Position numbers and translations under genes: made by a program. Positions 54,011 to 61,937 of a stretch of 64,000 nucleotides of DNA are shown piece after piece; the first letter of the stretch is position 1, and the number at the start of each line of letters is the position of its first letter. Under the pieces are notes generated by a model. That model worked only from the letters and a program-made list of their open reading frames with translations. It was not told the DNA's origin and did no database searches. The DNA is from Pelotomaculum schinkii (GTDB taxonomy: Bacteria; Bacillota; Desulfotomaculia; Desulfotomaculales; Pelotomaculaceae): assembly GCF_004369205.1 (NCBI RefSeq), contig NZ_QFGA01000004.1, positions 1 to 64,000 on the forward strand, given 5' to 3'.

Positions 54011-54286
54011 ATGGCGGAATTAATAAACTTCGTTTCAGACGACAGGTATTATTTACCAGATAAAAATTCTATCAAAATGCTGGACAAGCTGGCATTGGAA
54101 GGCCGGGGCGAGTTGCTCTTTGTTATCGGTGGCAGCCTGGGCCTGGCCAAGGCAGTGCTGGAACGGGCCGACCTGAAGCTTGCTTTCTCCAGATTCACCT
54201 TTCCCCACCAACTGATGCGGGTAATCCTCTTGGAGCAGATTTACCGCTGGTTCAAGATTTCCAGGGGTGAACCGTACCACAAGTAA
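54011..54286 (+). pseudogene. Chimeric remnant: DUF6544-like fragment fused to rlmH 3' end
   Basis: 91 codons, open but without a ribosome site. The first 22 codons ([13 protein letters not shown]) match the middle of the gene at 55712 ([12 protein letters not shown]). From codon 24 it is the last 69 residues of RlmH. Compared with the intact rlmH the first 123 bp differ at 18 positions with two amino-acid changes, and the last 87 bp are identical. It marks the right border of a 4.1-kb segment that begins at the real rlmH end. Confidence 0.85.
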
Positions 54287-54289
54287 CGG
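54203..54289 (+). repeat. Right 87-bp direct repeat (rlmH 3' end)
   Basis: Exact copy of 50095-50181, including the stop codon and CGG after it. Beyond it the two sequences are unrelated (CGTTTTTT here, TTCAACGA at the left copy). Confidence 0.8.
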
Positions 54290-54568
54290 CGTTTTTTGTA
54301 AGATATGTTTCCGCATACGCACCATGTAGAGGCAGTTGTGAAATTGGAGAGGGCGAAAGGCTGATGGATAGAGGGTTTGCTGCTCTTTATTAATTTGCTG
54401 TTCTTGGGTAACCCTTGAGTGCTCAAAAGAGATTGAAGATGATATCACGCAGCCGGTTGATTATCTGACGGATTTTGACTGGTGAATGTTATAGCTAGAT
54501 GGAAAATTTTATGATATAATTACTTATTAAAAGACAAAGATATTGCTGAAATAGATGGAGGTGCCAAT

Positions 54569-54892
54569 ATGGAAAAACGAATACAGGATGAGTTGAATAT
54601 CCTAAAAGATATCATAGTAGAAACTGTTCCTGTAGAACAGATATTCCTGTTTGGTTCCTATGCAGGCGGTACGCCGCATGCTGATTCGGACTTAGACCTT
54701 TATGTTGTAATGTCGGATAATGTTAACATTAGAGAAATTGATGCGATGAGACTAATTCGCAAAGCGATTCGGGATAAAAAAACAATGCCTGTGGATGTTA
54801 TGGTAGGCAAAAAAGATAAGTTTAATCAGCTCAAATCTACCCCTAGTATTGAGCGGCAAATTGTGAGGGAGGGGATGATGCTGTATGGATAA
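54569..54892 (+). CDS. MNT-type nucleotidyltransferase, antitoxin of a HEPN-MNT pair
   Basis: 107 aa minimal nucleotidyltransferase. Motif GSYAGGTPHADSDLDLYVV (near residue 34) has the GS pair and two catalytic Asp; the third Asp is in MPVDVMV (near 78). In related pairs the MNT protein blocks the HEPN RNase toxin, in some cases by adding AMP. ATG with TGGAGG seven bases upstream. Overlaps the HEPN gene by eight bases. AT-richer than the core genes. Confidence 0.88.
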   Translation: MEKRIQDELNILKDIIVETVPVEQIFLFGSYAGGTPHADSDLDLYVVMSDNVNIREIDAMRLIRKAIRDKKTMPVDVMVGKKDKFNQLKSTPSIERQIVREGMMLYG

Positions 54893-55292
54893 CGTAACAC
54901 AAGCACAGGAATGGCAGAGATTTGCTGCAATGGATTTAGACAGTGCCGAATATCTTCTCAAAATGCATCCTGTTCCAATTGAAATCATTTGTTATCACTG
55001 CCAGCAATCTGCTGAAAAGTATCTAAAAGGATATCTTGTTTTATGCGGCCAAAACCCGCCTAAGATACATGATCTAGACGAATTGTGCAAGCTTTGTACG
55101 CGATTGTCCGAAACCTTTAAAAATATAGCCGACAACTGCTCCGACCTGACTGCATATGGTGTCCATTCGAGGTATCCAATGGAGATGATGCTGGAAGAGC
55201 AAGATATGTGGCAAGCACTAAACAGCGCAAAAGCAATTCGAGATTTTGTTCTAGTCCTGGCACCGAGAATGGCACCGGGGAAACAGGACTAA
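54885..55292 (+). CDS. HEPN-domain protein, toxin of a HEPN-MNT pair
   Basis: 135 aa, all-helical HEPN fold: AAMDLDSAEYLLK near the N-terminus, CYHCQQSAEKYLKGYLVL (residues 36-53) and LTAYGVHSRYPMEM near 90. HEPN proteins of this class are thought to be RNases. A classical R-x4-6-H motif is not obvious, so catalytic type is uncertain. It overlaps the upstream MNT gene, the usual toxin-antitoxin order. Confidence 0.85.
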   Translation: MDNVTQAQEWQRFAAMDLDSAEYLLKMHPVPIEIICYHCQQSAEKYLKGYLVLCGQNPPKIHDLDELCKLCTRLSETFKNIADNCSDLTAYGVHSRYPMEMMLEEQDMWQALNSAKAIRDFVLVLAPRMAPGKQD

Positions 55293-55392
55293 GTATAATC
55301 GCAGGACATTCCTTCATTCTAGCCAAAAATAAATGTTGATTTCCACTGAGCTATCGTAAGAAAACGATGGCTTTTTGCTTTGAAATATATAA

Positions 55393-55677
55393 ATTATTCG
55401 ATCCTATCAACTTGCCACCGTACTGGATGCTACCGTCCTTGGGGGAGCCGACATACTTTTTAGCAATAACGGTTCATTAACCGGCGTCAGCCACACTGCG
55501 GGGACCGCCACTCTTACAGTTGATACCACAGGTGTTTATATGATAGATTATAATGTCAACATGACTGCCGGTGTCGGCTCACAAGTGGCAATTGCAGTTA
55601 ACGGAGTGGTCGATGCGGATACCTGCGTTTCAGCGCTTAATGGGTGTAGTATTACGGTTCAACCCGCTAATTCATAG
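55393..55677 (+). pseudogene. Truncated BclA-like C-terminal domain
   Basis: 94 codons open from just after a TAA, with no start codon or ribosome site. The sequence QLATVLDATVLGGADILFSN, then TLTVDTTGVYMIDYNV, matches the TNF-like C-terminal domain of collagen-like exosporium proteins of spore-formers (BclA type). The collagen repeats and N-terminus are missing, so this is a 5'-deleted remnant or a displaced 3' end. Not counted as an expressed gene. Confidence 0.7.
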
Positions 55678-55711
55678 AATCCAAACTATATGATTGTAAG
55701 GGGTATATTTA

Positions 55712-56572
55712 ATGGCCAAAAAGTATGTTTTTACAATAATATTATTCTTCCTAATTTTGGTTATCTCATTTCTAATCTATAAAGCACAGGATCTCAAGAG
55801 AATGTATAAAGCAGAGGCGTCAAAGGCTTTAATAGGTGCTTCGGAAACAAGCAGCAGTATTCTAACTCACCAGGATATAAAACACTTGCCTGCGCCTGTT
55901 CAAAAATACCTTATATATGTCGGGGCGATAGGTAAGGAAAAAGTAAGGAATTTCAGGGTTGCATTTGATGGAGAGTTTAAAACCGACCCGAAGAAAAGTT
56001 GGGCTAAGATGGCCGCCATGCAGTTTAGTGAGTTGGATCATACTACACGACTTTATTTTTTACAGATGAGAATGTTTGGGCTCCCGGTTATTGGCTTGCA
56101 TAAATACGCCGATGCAAAAGCTACGATGCTGGTTAAATTGGCAGGCCTGATTACAGTTGCCGATGGCAGGGGCGAGGAAATGAATCAAGGTGAAACAGTG
56201 ACGGTATTCAATGACATGTGTATACTGGCGCCCGCCAGTCTCATCGATAAGAGAATAGAATGGGAAACCGTTGATCCGTCGACAGTGAAAGCAACCTTCA
56301 ATAACAACGGCTGCAAAATATCTGCGTTATTGTATTTCAATGAAAAAGGTGCGTTAGTAAACTTTGTTTCAGACGACAGGTATTATTCGCCGACTGGAAA
56401 ATCCTATCAAAAGGTTAGATGGTCAACTCCGGTCAAAGAGTATAAAGACTATAACGGGATAAAGATTTCAGCTGGCGGAGAAGCCATATGGTCTTTCCCC
56501 GAGGGTGATTACTGTTATGCCAGGGCTGAGATCAAAGAAATCGAGTATAATTGTACAAGTCAAGGACAATAG
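55712..56572 (+). CDS. DUF6544 family membrane-anchored protein
   Basis: 286 aa. One N-terminal membrane segment (residues 5-23, YVFTIILFFLILVISFLIY), then an external domain with LPAPVQKYLIYVGAIGKEKV, LDHTTRLYFLQMRMFGLPVIGLHKYADAKATM and [20 protein letters not shown]. It resembles the DUF6544 family of unknown function. ATG with AAGGGG upstream. A fragment of a second copy of this gene is fused to the rlmH fragment at 54011, so a paralogue once existed on the other side of the toxin-antitoxin pair. Confidence 0.75.
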   Translation: MAKKYVFTIILFFLILVISFLIYKAQDLKRMYKAEASKALIGASETSSSILTHQDIKHLPAPVQKYLIYVGAIGKEKVRNFRVAFDGEFKTDPKKSWAKMAAMQFSELDHTTRLYFLQMRMFGLPVIGLHKYADAKATMLVKLAGLITVADGRGEEMNQGETVTVFNDMCILAPASLIDKRIEWETVDPSTVKATFNNNGCKISALLYFNEKGALVNFVSDDRYYSPTGKSYQKVRWSTPVKEYKDYNGIKISAGGEAIWSFPEGDYCYARAEIKEIEYNCTSQGQ

Positions 56573-56784
56573 AGACATATATTTTATATAACCTGCCTGT
56601 CGTACAGAGAAAAGACGCCGGCCCAACAATGCTCCTCATATTGCAGAGTCTTGGACATTTCTGGAGCTTGATTAAAGGTAGGTTGTGTGGTAATCTGGGC
56701 CAAACTTGTCCGCTGGATTAGTGAAAATTTCATGCGCATAATTTGTGGCGGACCAGATTTTGGGTAAAAAGGGGAGCTGATGTT

Positions 56785-58353
56785 GTGGTAAAAAAGATTA
56801 CCCTGATGCTGCTGGTGGTGATACCGCTGCTGGTTTTGCAATTTACCGCTCCGCTGGAAGCTGCTCCGGTGAAGCTCGGCAGTGAAGTCCTGATGAGCTC
56901 TCAACATGACTTAATTGAAGGGAAAAGAGTGGGCCTGGTTACCAATCAAAGCGGTGTGAACAGCCGGGGTGAAAGCACGATTGAGGTACTGTCACGGGAT
57001 CAAACCATTCAGCTCGCAGCCCTTTACGGGCCGGAGCATGGCATTGACGGGCAAGCCCCGGCAGGTGAGTATGTGGAGTCATATGTCCACCCGGCATTGG
57101 GGATTCCGGTGTACAGCCTGTACGGCCAGACCAGGATGCCAACGGAGGAGATGCTGGAAGGCGTCGATGTCCTCCTGTTTGACGTGCAGGACATCGGAGC
57201 CAGGTCTTACACCTACATGTCCACCCTTAATTACTGTATGGTCGCGGCCCAAAAATACGGTAAAGCCATCATTGTCCTGGACCGGCCAAACCCGGTCGGG
57301 GGGGTAATCGCTGAGGGGCCTGTTTTGGAAGAGGCATATCGCACTTTTGTCGGGGTGGATAACCTGCCCATGGCGCACGGAATGACCGCTGGGGAACTGG
57401 CGCAATTTTTTAACCGCAAAATCGGCGCCCAACTCACCGTGGTCCCCATGGATGGTTACAACCGGTCGATGGTCTTCCAGGATACCGGACTCCAGTGGGT
57501 TCCCACGTCGCCGCATATCCCTGACCTGGATGCAGTTTTTGGCTATATGGCCACCGGTTTGGGGGAGGGTACGGGGATTTCTCAGGCGGACAACTTTAAA
57601 TGGATTGGCGGAAAAGGTGTGGATTCTCAAAGTTTTGCCGGTTTACTGAACGGTTCCGGTCTGCCTGGCGTGACCTTTATTCCCGAAGACAGAGGAGCGT
57701 CCGGCGGGGTGCGGCTGAAGATTACTGATTATCACAGGTTTAACCCGGCCCTGACCGGGATTTACGCCCTTACCTATGCCCATGGCTTAAACGGATTCGA
57801 GGTTCCCAAAAGTGGTGAAACGGTAGTGATGTTTGATAAGATAATGGGTACGGATAAAATCGGCCAATTTTTGGAGCAGGGGTTGTCCCCCCAGCAGATC
57901 AAGGCGGCGTACGAACCAGACTTGCAACGCTTTATTGAAGAACGCAAGCAATACCTTATTTATGGAGACGGAGACAGCTTGCTTCCTGATAAAAACAGAG
58001 AAGAGATCAAGATCGTGGTCAACGCCAGGGTAATCCCATTTGATTCCGCCCCGTATATTGACGAGCATGACCGTACCATGGTTCCCCTGCGGGCGATCGC
58101 GGAAGCGTTGGGCGCCGAAGTGGGTTGGAACGGTCAAACCAGGGTTGTTACCATCCGGAGGGACGATAAGGAAAGCCTCTTTACGATCGACAGCAATACG
58201 GCGGTCTTTAGCGGAGTGAGGGTCTCGATGGATACCTGCCCGGTCATTCGCAATGACCGCACCATGCTGCCTGTAAGGTACGTGGCCGAGTCACTGGGGG
58301 CTGAAGTTGACTGGAATCAGGACACGATGACCGTAAGCATTGAGTCTGAATAA
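56785..58353 (+). CDS. namZ: NamZ-type exo-N-acetylmuramidase with stalk repeats (DUF1343)
   Basis: 522 aa. Signal peptide (VKKITLMLLVVIPLLVLQFTAPLEA), then the DUF1343 domain (about 30-400) with GLVTNQSGVNSRGEST, YGPEHGIDG, FDVQDIGARSYTYMSTL and RPNPVGG. NamZ of B. subtilis removes terminal MurNAc from wall fragments. The C-terminal 110 residues hold two copper-amine-oxidase-N stalk repeats (RTMVPLRAIAEALGAEVGW, RTMLPVRYVAESLGAEVDW). GTG 56785 with GGGGAG eight bases upstream is chosen over the ORF start 14 codons earlier. Wall recycling is the likely role. Confidence 0.88.
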   Translation: MVKKITLMLLVVIPLLVLQFTAPLEAAPVKLGSEVLMSSQHDLIEGKRVGLVTNQSGVNSRGESTIEVLSRDQTIQLAALYGPEHGIDGQAPAGEYVESYVHPALGIPVYSLYGQTRMPTEEMLEGVDVLLFDVQDIGARSYTYMSTLNYCMVAAQKYGKAIIVLDRPNPVGGVIAEGPVLEEAYRTFVGVDNLPMAHGMTAGELAQFFNRKIGAQLTVVPMDGYNRSMVFQDTGLQWVPTSPHIPDLDAVFGYMATGLGEGTGISQADNFKWIGGKGVDSQSFAGLLNGSGLPGVTFIPEDRGASGGVRLKITDYHRFNPALTGIYALTYAHGLNGFEVPKSGETVVMFDKIMGTDKIGQFLEQGLSPQQIKAAYEPDLQRFIEERKQYLIYGDGDSLLPDKNREEIKIVVNARVIPFDSAPYIDEHDRTMVPLRAIAEALGAEVGWNGQTRVVTIRRDDKESLFTIDSNTAVFSGVRVSMDTCPVIRNDRTMLPVRYVAESLGAEVDWNQDTMTVSIESE

Positions 58354-58376
58354 CGAAATTATATCGGACATAAGTA

Positions 58377-58416
58377 AAACTCCTGCAAAGGTTTAGGGAA
58401 ACTCTTGCAGGAGTTT
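58377..58416 (+). terminator. Terminator between namZ and rsgA
   Basis: AAACTCCTGCAA / TTGCAGGAGTTT, 12 bp perfect, 16-base loop. It lies between convergent genes and may serve both. Confidence 0.75.
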
Positions 58417-58478
58417 GTTGCCAAGGGCAGATATGCTTTCTTTGACAAGCTTTATGCCTCAGTAATCCTCGTCTTTTT

Positions 58479-59558
58479 CTACCTCTGCCTGTTCTTTTCC
58501 TTGAAAAACGATCTTGCTTGCTTCATGCCGCCCGTGCCGCCAAACATCCGGTTGATCTTTTCATGCTCAAGCTGGCGGGAGTTCAACCCTTGATAGCTCA
58601 GCTCGGTCTGTAGCTTTTGGTAGCTGCCAAGACGTTCTGCTGAGAGAATCCCTTTTTCAATCGCTGTTTTTACTGCGCAGCCCGGCTCGTTCTGATGTTT
58701 ACAATCATTGAAGCGGCAGTAATTTGCCAGGTCCTCTATGTCGGCAAATGACTTGGACAGGTCGGCATTTTCTAATTGCAGCTCACGCATACCGGGAGTG
58801 TCTATGACCACACCGCCGTTTGGAAGAGCGATCAGCTGCCTGTGGGTGGTGGTATGCCTGCCTTTGTCGTCATCACCGGTTTCATAGGTCACAAGTATTT
58901 CTTCCCCCATCAGGCGGTTGATCAAGGTGGATTTCCCGACGCCGGAGGAACCGATGAAGGCTGCTGTTTTGCCTTGGCCGAGATATCTGTTTACCGCGGC
59001 ATACCCCTCATCGCCCATGCTCGTGGTCACCAGTACATCAACACCCGGGGCAACAGAATGCGCTTCCGATAGTCTGGCCGAGATATCATCGCAGAGGTCT
59101 GATTTTGTCAGTATGACAACAGGGGTCGCCATACTGTCCCACGCGATTGCCAGGTATCTTTCCAGGCGGCGCAGATTAAAGTTGTTATTAAGGGACATGC
59201 AGATAAAAACAGTATCAATATTAGCGGCTACTACTTGCGTTTGATTGGACGTGCCTGCCGCCTTGCGTTCAAAAGCGCTTTGGCGCCGCAGGATGCGGTG
59301 AATGATGGCATTGCCGCCGCTGTCATCGATCCGGTCGACCATGACCCAGTCGCCGACAACGGGATAATCCGAGCTGTCCCTCGCGCTAAAGTCTATCTTG
59401 CCGGAAACCTCGGCCTGTATCTCGCTGTTTTCTGTAACTACCTTGTATAAATTTTTATGTTGTACCGATACCCTGGCCAGGTGCAAACCTTCATACATGG
59501 TTGCTTCCTGCTCAAAGCGGCCGGTCAGTCCTACTTTATATAAATTGGCTTTAGCCAT
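58479..59558 (-). CDS. rsgA: Ribosome small subunit-dependent GTPase RsgA
   Basis: 359 aa. Circularly permuted GTPase that helps 30S maturation: OB fold at the N-terminus, then G4 (LTKSDL), G1 (GSSGVGKST) and G3 (DTPGMREL) in that order. The C-terminal zinc site is CRFNDCKHQNEPGC. The tail is long and basic (RSFFKEKNRQR). ATG at 59558 with GGGAGGACAG upstream; the frame opens 23 codons earlier. Longer than average RsgA, as in the family subgroup that is not linked to thiamine genes. Confidence 0.9.
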   Translation of the reverse strand: MAKANLYKVGLTGRFEQEATMYEGLHLARVSVQHKNLYKVVTENSEIQAEVSGKIDFSARDSSDYPVVGDWVMVDRIDDSGGNAIIHRILRRQSAFERKAAGTSNQTQVVAANIDTVFICMSLNNNFNLRRLERYLAIAWDSMATPVVILTKSDLCDDISARLSEAHSVAPGVDVLVTTSMGDEGYAAVNRYLGQGKTAAFIGSSGVGKSTLINRLMGEEILVTYETGDDDKGRHTTTHRQLIALPNGGVVIDTPGMRELQLENADLSKSFADIEDLANYCRFNDCKHQNEPGCAVKTAIEKGILSAERLGSYQKLQTELSYQGLNSRQLEHEKINRMFGGTGGMKQARSFFKEKNRQR

Positions 59559-59765
59559 TTTTTGCTGTCCTCCCATATTTTTGTGGTGAACTAGCGGGGA
59601 GGGCAGAGGGTATATTCTACTCTGCAAGCACCTCCCCGCATGATGCCGACTCGGCGCTATATGTTATAAACATAAAAATTCAACTCCTTTCATTTTGTTT
59701 TAGTATATCACATTTATACACATTTTGATTTGCATTGCACATGGGCTGGTTTCAACATAGGCATG

Positions 59766-60470
59766 CTATTTTGCCAATGTTTCTTTCATCCATTCCACCA
59801 GGCTCAGCCCGTACTGTTCCCGGATGTGATCCACTTCGTCCATACCCTTAATCTGCCCTTCATGTACTGAGATGACCAGATCCAGCACCGGTTCTACCTC
59901 GGACACTTCATGTGTCGATAGGAACACCGTTTGCTCCTGCAGATTCAGGTAGGAGATCATGGATTTTATAATGGAATCCCGCACCACAGGATCCAGCCCG
60001 GCCAGGGGTTCGTCCAGAAGGATGAGCGGCGCCCGGCGTGAGAGAGCCAGCAGGATTTTTAACCGGCCGCGGTTGCCCTTGGAAAGGTGCCTGACCTTTT
60101 TATTCGGGTCAAGCTGCATAAAGCTTAGGATCTCCTGTGCTTTTTGTTCATCGAAGTCAGCAAAGAGACCGGCGTTGAACTTGATAGTTTCCGCTACGGT
60201 AAAAAAAGGATAAAGAACGTCCAATTCTGAAAGGTAGGCCACCTCCGCGGCTATACGTCGTTCGGCAGTTTTTCCGTTAACAGTTACCGAACCCTGGCTG
60301 GGATGGACCAAGCCTGCCGTCAGTTTTAAAATTGTCGATTTGCCGCTGCCGTTCGGGCCCACCAGGGCGATTATTTTCCCGCGAGGCAGGTCGAAGCTCA
60401 CGTTGTTTAAGGCTATCTGCCCCAAATATTTTTTGGTCACATTGGAAAAGCTTGCAATATGTTTGGACAT
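59766..60470 (-). CDS. ABC transporter ATP-binding protein (YtrB-like)
   Basis: 234 aa. Walker A is ALVGPNGSGKS (near residue 35), signature HLSKGNRGRLKILLALSR (near 130), Walker B PLILLDEPLAG, then the switch His in LSTHEVSE. The altered signature (SKGNRG in place of SGGQ) is typical of the YtrB/EcsA-like exporters. Third gene of a leftward operon: permease, GntR regulator, ATPase. The substrate is unknown; YtrA-type operons often respond to wall-targeting antibiotics. Confidence 0.88.
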   Translation of the reverse strand: MSKHIASFSNVTKKYLGQIALNNVSFDLPRGKIIALVGPNGSGKSTILKLTAGLVHPSQGSVTVNGKTAERRIAAEVAYLSELDVLYPFFTVAETIKFNAGLFADFDEQKAQEILSFMQLDPNKKVRHLSKGNRGRLKILLALSRRAPLILLDEPLAGLDPVVRDSIIKSMISYLNLQEQTVFLSTHEVSEVEPVLDLVISVHEGQIKGMDEVDHIREQYGLSLVEWMKETLAK

Positions 60471-60485
60471 AATGAAACTCCTCTC

Positions 60486-60857
60486 CTAAGCTTTAGGGTT
60501 GGACAGCTCTTTACGCACACCGTCCACAATTTCCTCCGGGCTAAAGCCCGTTTCCCTCATGTCTGCGATAAAGCTGCCGATCTGCTCACATTTTAAGTCT
60601 TCCCGCAACTGCTTCAGCCGGAAGGTATCTTCCGTAATATAAGAGCCGAGCCCTCGCCTGGTTTCGGCAATCGACAGGCGTTCCAGTTCCGTGTAAACCC
60701 GCTGGATGGTATTGGGGTTCACCCCGGTTTGTAAGGCCATTTCCCGTACTGACGGCAACTTGGCCCCGGCTTTCAGTTCGCCCCGCACCACCTGACGGCA
60801 GAGGCGCCGCATAATTTGCAGGTAAATCGGTTGGGTGTTGTTGAAGGTTTGACTCAT
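60486..60857 (-). CDS. GntR family regulator, YtrA subfamily
   Basis: 123 aa. Winged helix at the N-terminus (PIYLQIMRRLCRQVVRGELKAGAKLPSVREMA, then VNPNTIQRVYTELER) and a short dimerisation tail, the YtrA type without effector domain. ATG at 60857 with GGAGG nine bases upstream. It lies between permease and ATPase genes and probably represses its own operon through the inverted repeat at 61688-61711. Confidence 0.88.
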   Translation of the reverse strand: MSQTFNNTQPIYLQIMRRLCRQVVRGELKAGAKLPSVREMALQTGVNPNTIQRVYTELERLSIAETRRGLGSYITEDTFRLKQLREDLKCEQIGSFIADMRETGFSPEEIVDGVRKELSNPKA

Positions 60858-60861
60858 ATTG

Positions 60862-61659
60862 CTAAACCTCCACCTTGTGGTCGATGAGCCAGGCCGACAG
60901 GGCATATAAAGCCGCGGTCAGAAGCAGGTAGAATAGTATTTCACCGGCATAGAGCCGACCTATGGCGGCATTAACTGACAGGCGCGTTCCAAAATCAGGT
61001 AGTTCCGGAAGGCTCTGCAGTGGAATATTGATCAGTCCCCAGCGGGTAATCAGTTCATAAAGCCGGGTTTCCTGCAGCTGTCCGAAGCCCACTACAGCGA
61101 CTACAAAAGCAGCTGCGCCGGCCAGCCAGCGGAACCTGCCCAGGATATTCCCGGCCAGGGCATTTACCACAGAGATCAGGGTTGCCCAGGCCCCGATGTA
61201 AATGCTCACGGCGAATGTGAAAACAGCAGCGTAAAAACCTACTTCGATAATAAAGGGAAGCCATGACGAAAGAGTAATGCCTCCCACGTCTTCCGGGATA
61301 GGGCTGACGGAAAACCCCAGCAACAACAGCGCCGCTGCTATCAGCATGATGGCCAGCATTTGCAGCAGGGCGACAGCCAGCTTGGACGACAACAGCATCC
61401 AGGCCGGTTGGGGGCAGTGCAGCCACAGGTGAGGTGTCACTTTCCATTCCCAATGAAGGCTTTTTAAGACGTAGATGGCCGGGTAAAACAACAGAAAGAC
61501 CAGGAGAAAAGATGCCGGTACAATGATAATACCGATATTGTACCGGGAAGACAGGTAGACCAGCCATAGCCCTCCGATTAACAGGATGGCCAGGGCTAAG
61601 AGAGCAGAAGTGCGGGTCATGCGGAATTCCTTGTGCAACAGATTCCACCAGGCGCTCAT
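60862..61659 (-). CDS. ABC transporter permease of the YtrA-type operon
   Basis: 265 aa, six hydrophobic segments. N-terminal WWNLLHKEFRMTRTSALLALAILLIGG and C-terminal IGRLYAGEILFYLLLTAALYALSAWLIDHKVEV are typical of ABC-2-like permease subunits. First gene of the leftward operon; ATG with GAGGAGG eight bases upstream. Its stop lies four bases before the regulator start. Confidence 0.82.
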   Translation of the reverse strand: MSAWWNLLHKEFRMTRTSALLALAILLIGGLWLVYLSSRYNIGIIIVPASFLLVFLLFYPAIYVLKSLHWEWKVTPHLWLHCPQPAWMLLSSKLAVALLQMLAIMLIAAALLLLGFSVSPIPEDVGGITLSSWLPFIIEVGFYAAVFTFAVSIYIGAWATLISVVNALAGNILGRFRWLAGAAAFVVAVVGFGQLQETRLYELITRWGLINIPLQSLPELPDFGTRLSVNAAIGRLYAGEILFYLLLTAALYALSAWLIDHKVEV

Positions 61660-61687
61660 GGTTTTTCCTCCTCAAATATACTATGAA

Positions 61688-61711
61688 TGTGTATTAGATA
61701 AATAGTACACT
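61688..61711 (-). promoter_or_regulatory. Operator of the YtrA-type ABC operon
   Basis: TGTGTA and TACACT separated by 12 bases, 29 bases before the permease start. AGTGTA-N-TACACT is the operator form used by YtrA. A minus-strand -10-like TAGTAT (plus-strand ATACTA at 61678-61683) follows it, so the operator covers the promoter. Confidence 0.6.
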
Positions 61712-61937
61712 AAATCACTATGGCTGTCAATGCTCTTTATAAATAGAAATTCTCTCCATGTAGCTGGAATAAAATCAAAAAGATACCGAGATATGACGCA
61801 GTGGATCTTTATTGACTGTAATCCCCTCGGCATGGTATTTTTAAACAAGGGGTTGACCCCCTTTTGTAGTGTCTGCAGGAAATGATTGTTTCCTTGAACA
61901 AGAGCTATGAACTAACGCTACGGAGGTGTTTTTTTAT

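Noticed and set aside
54430-54484. Possible C-terminal fragment ending VDYLTDFDW before the MNT gene
   Set aside because: Only about 18 codons are open before an upstream stop; too short to support as a gene remnant.
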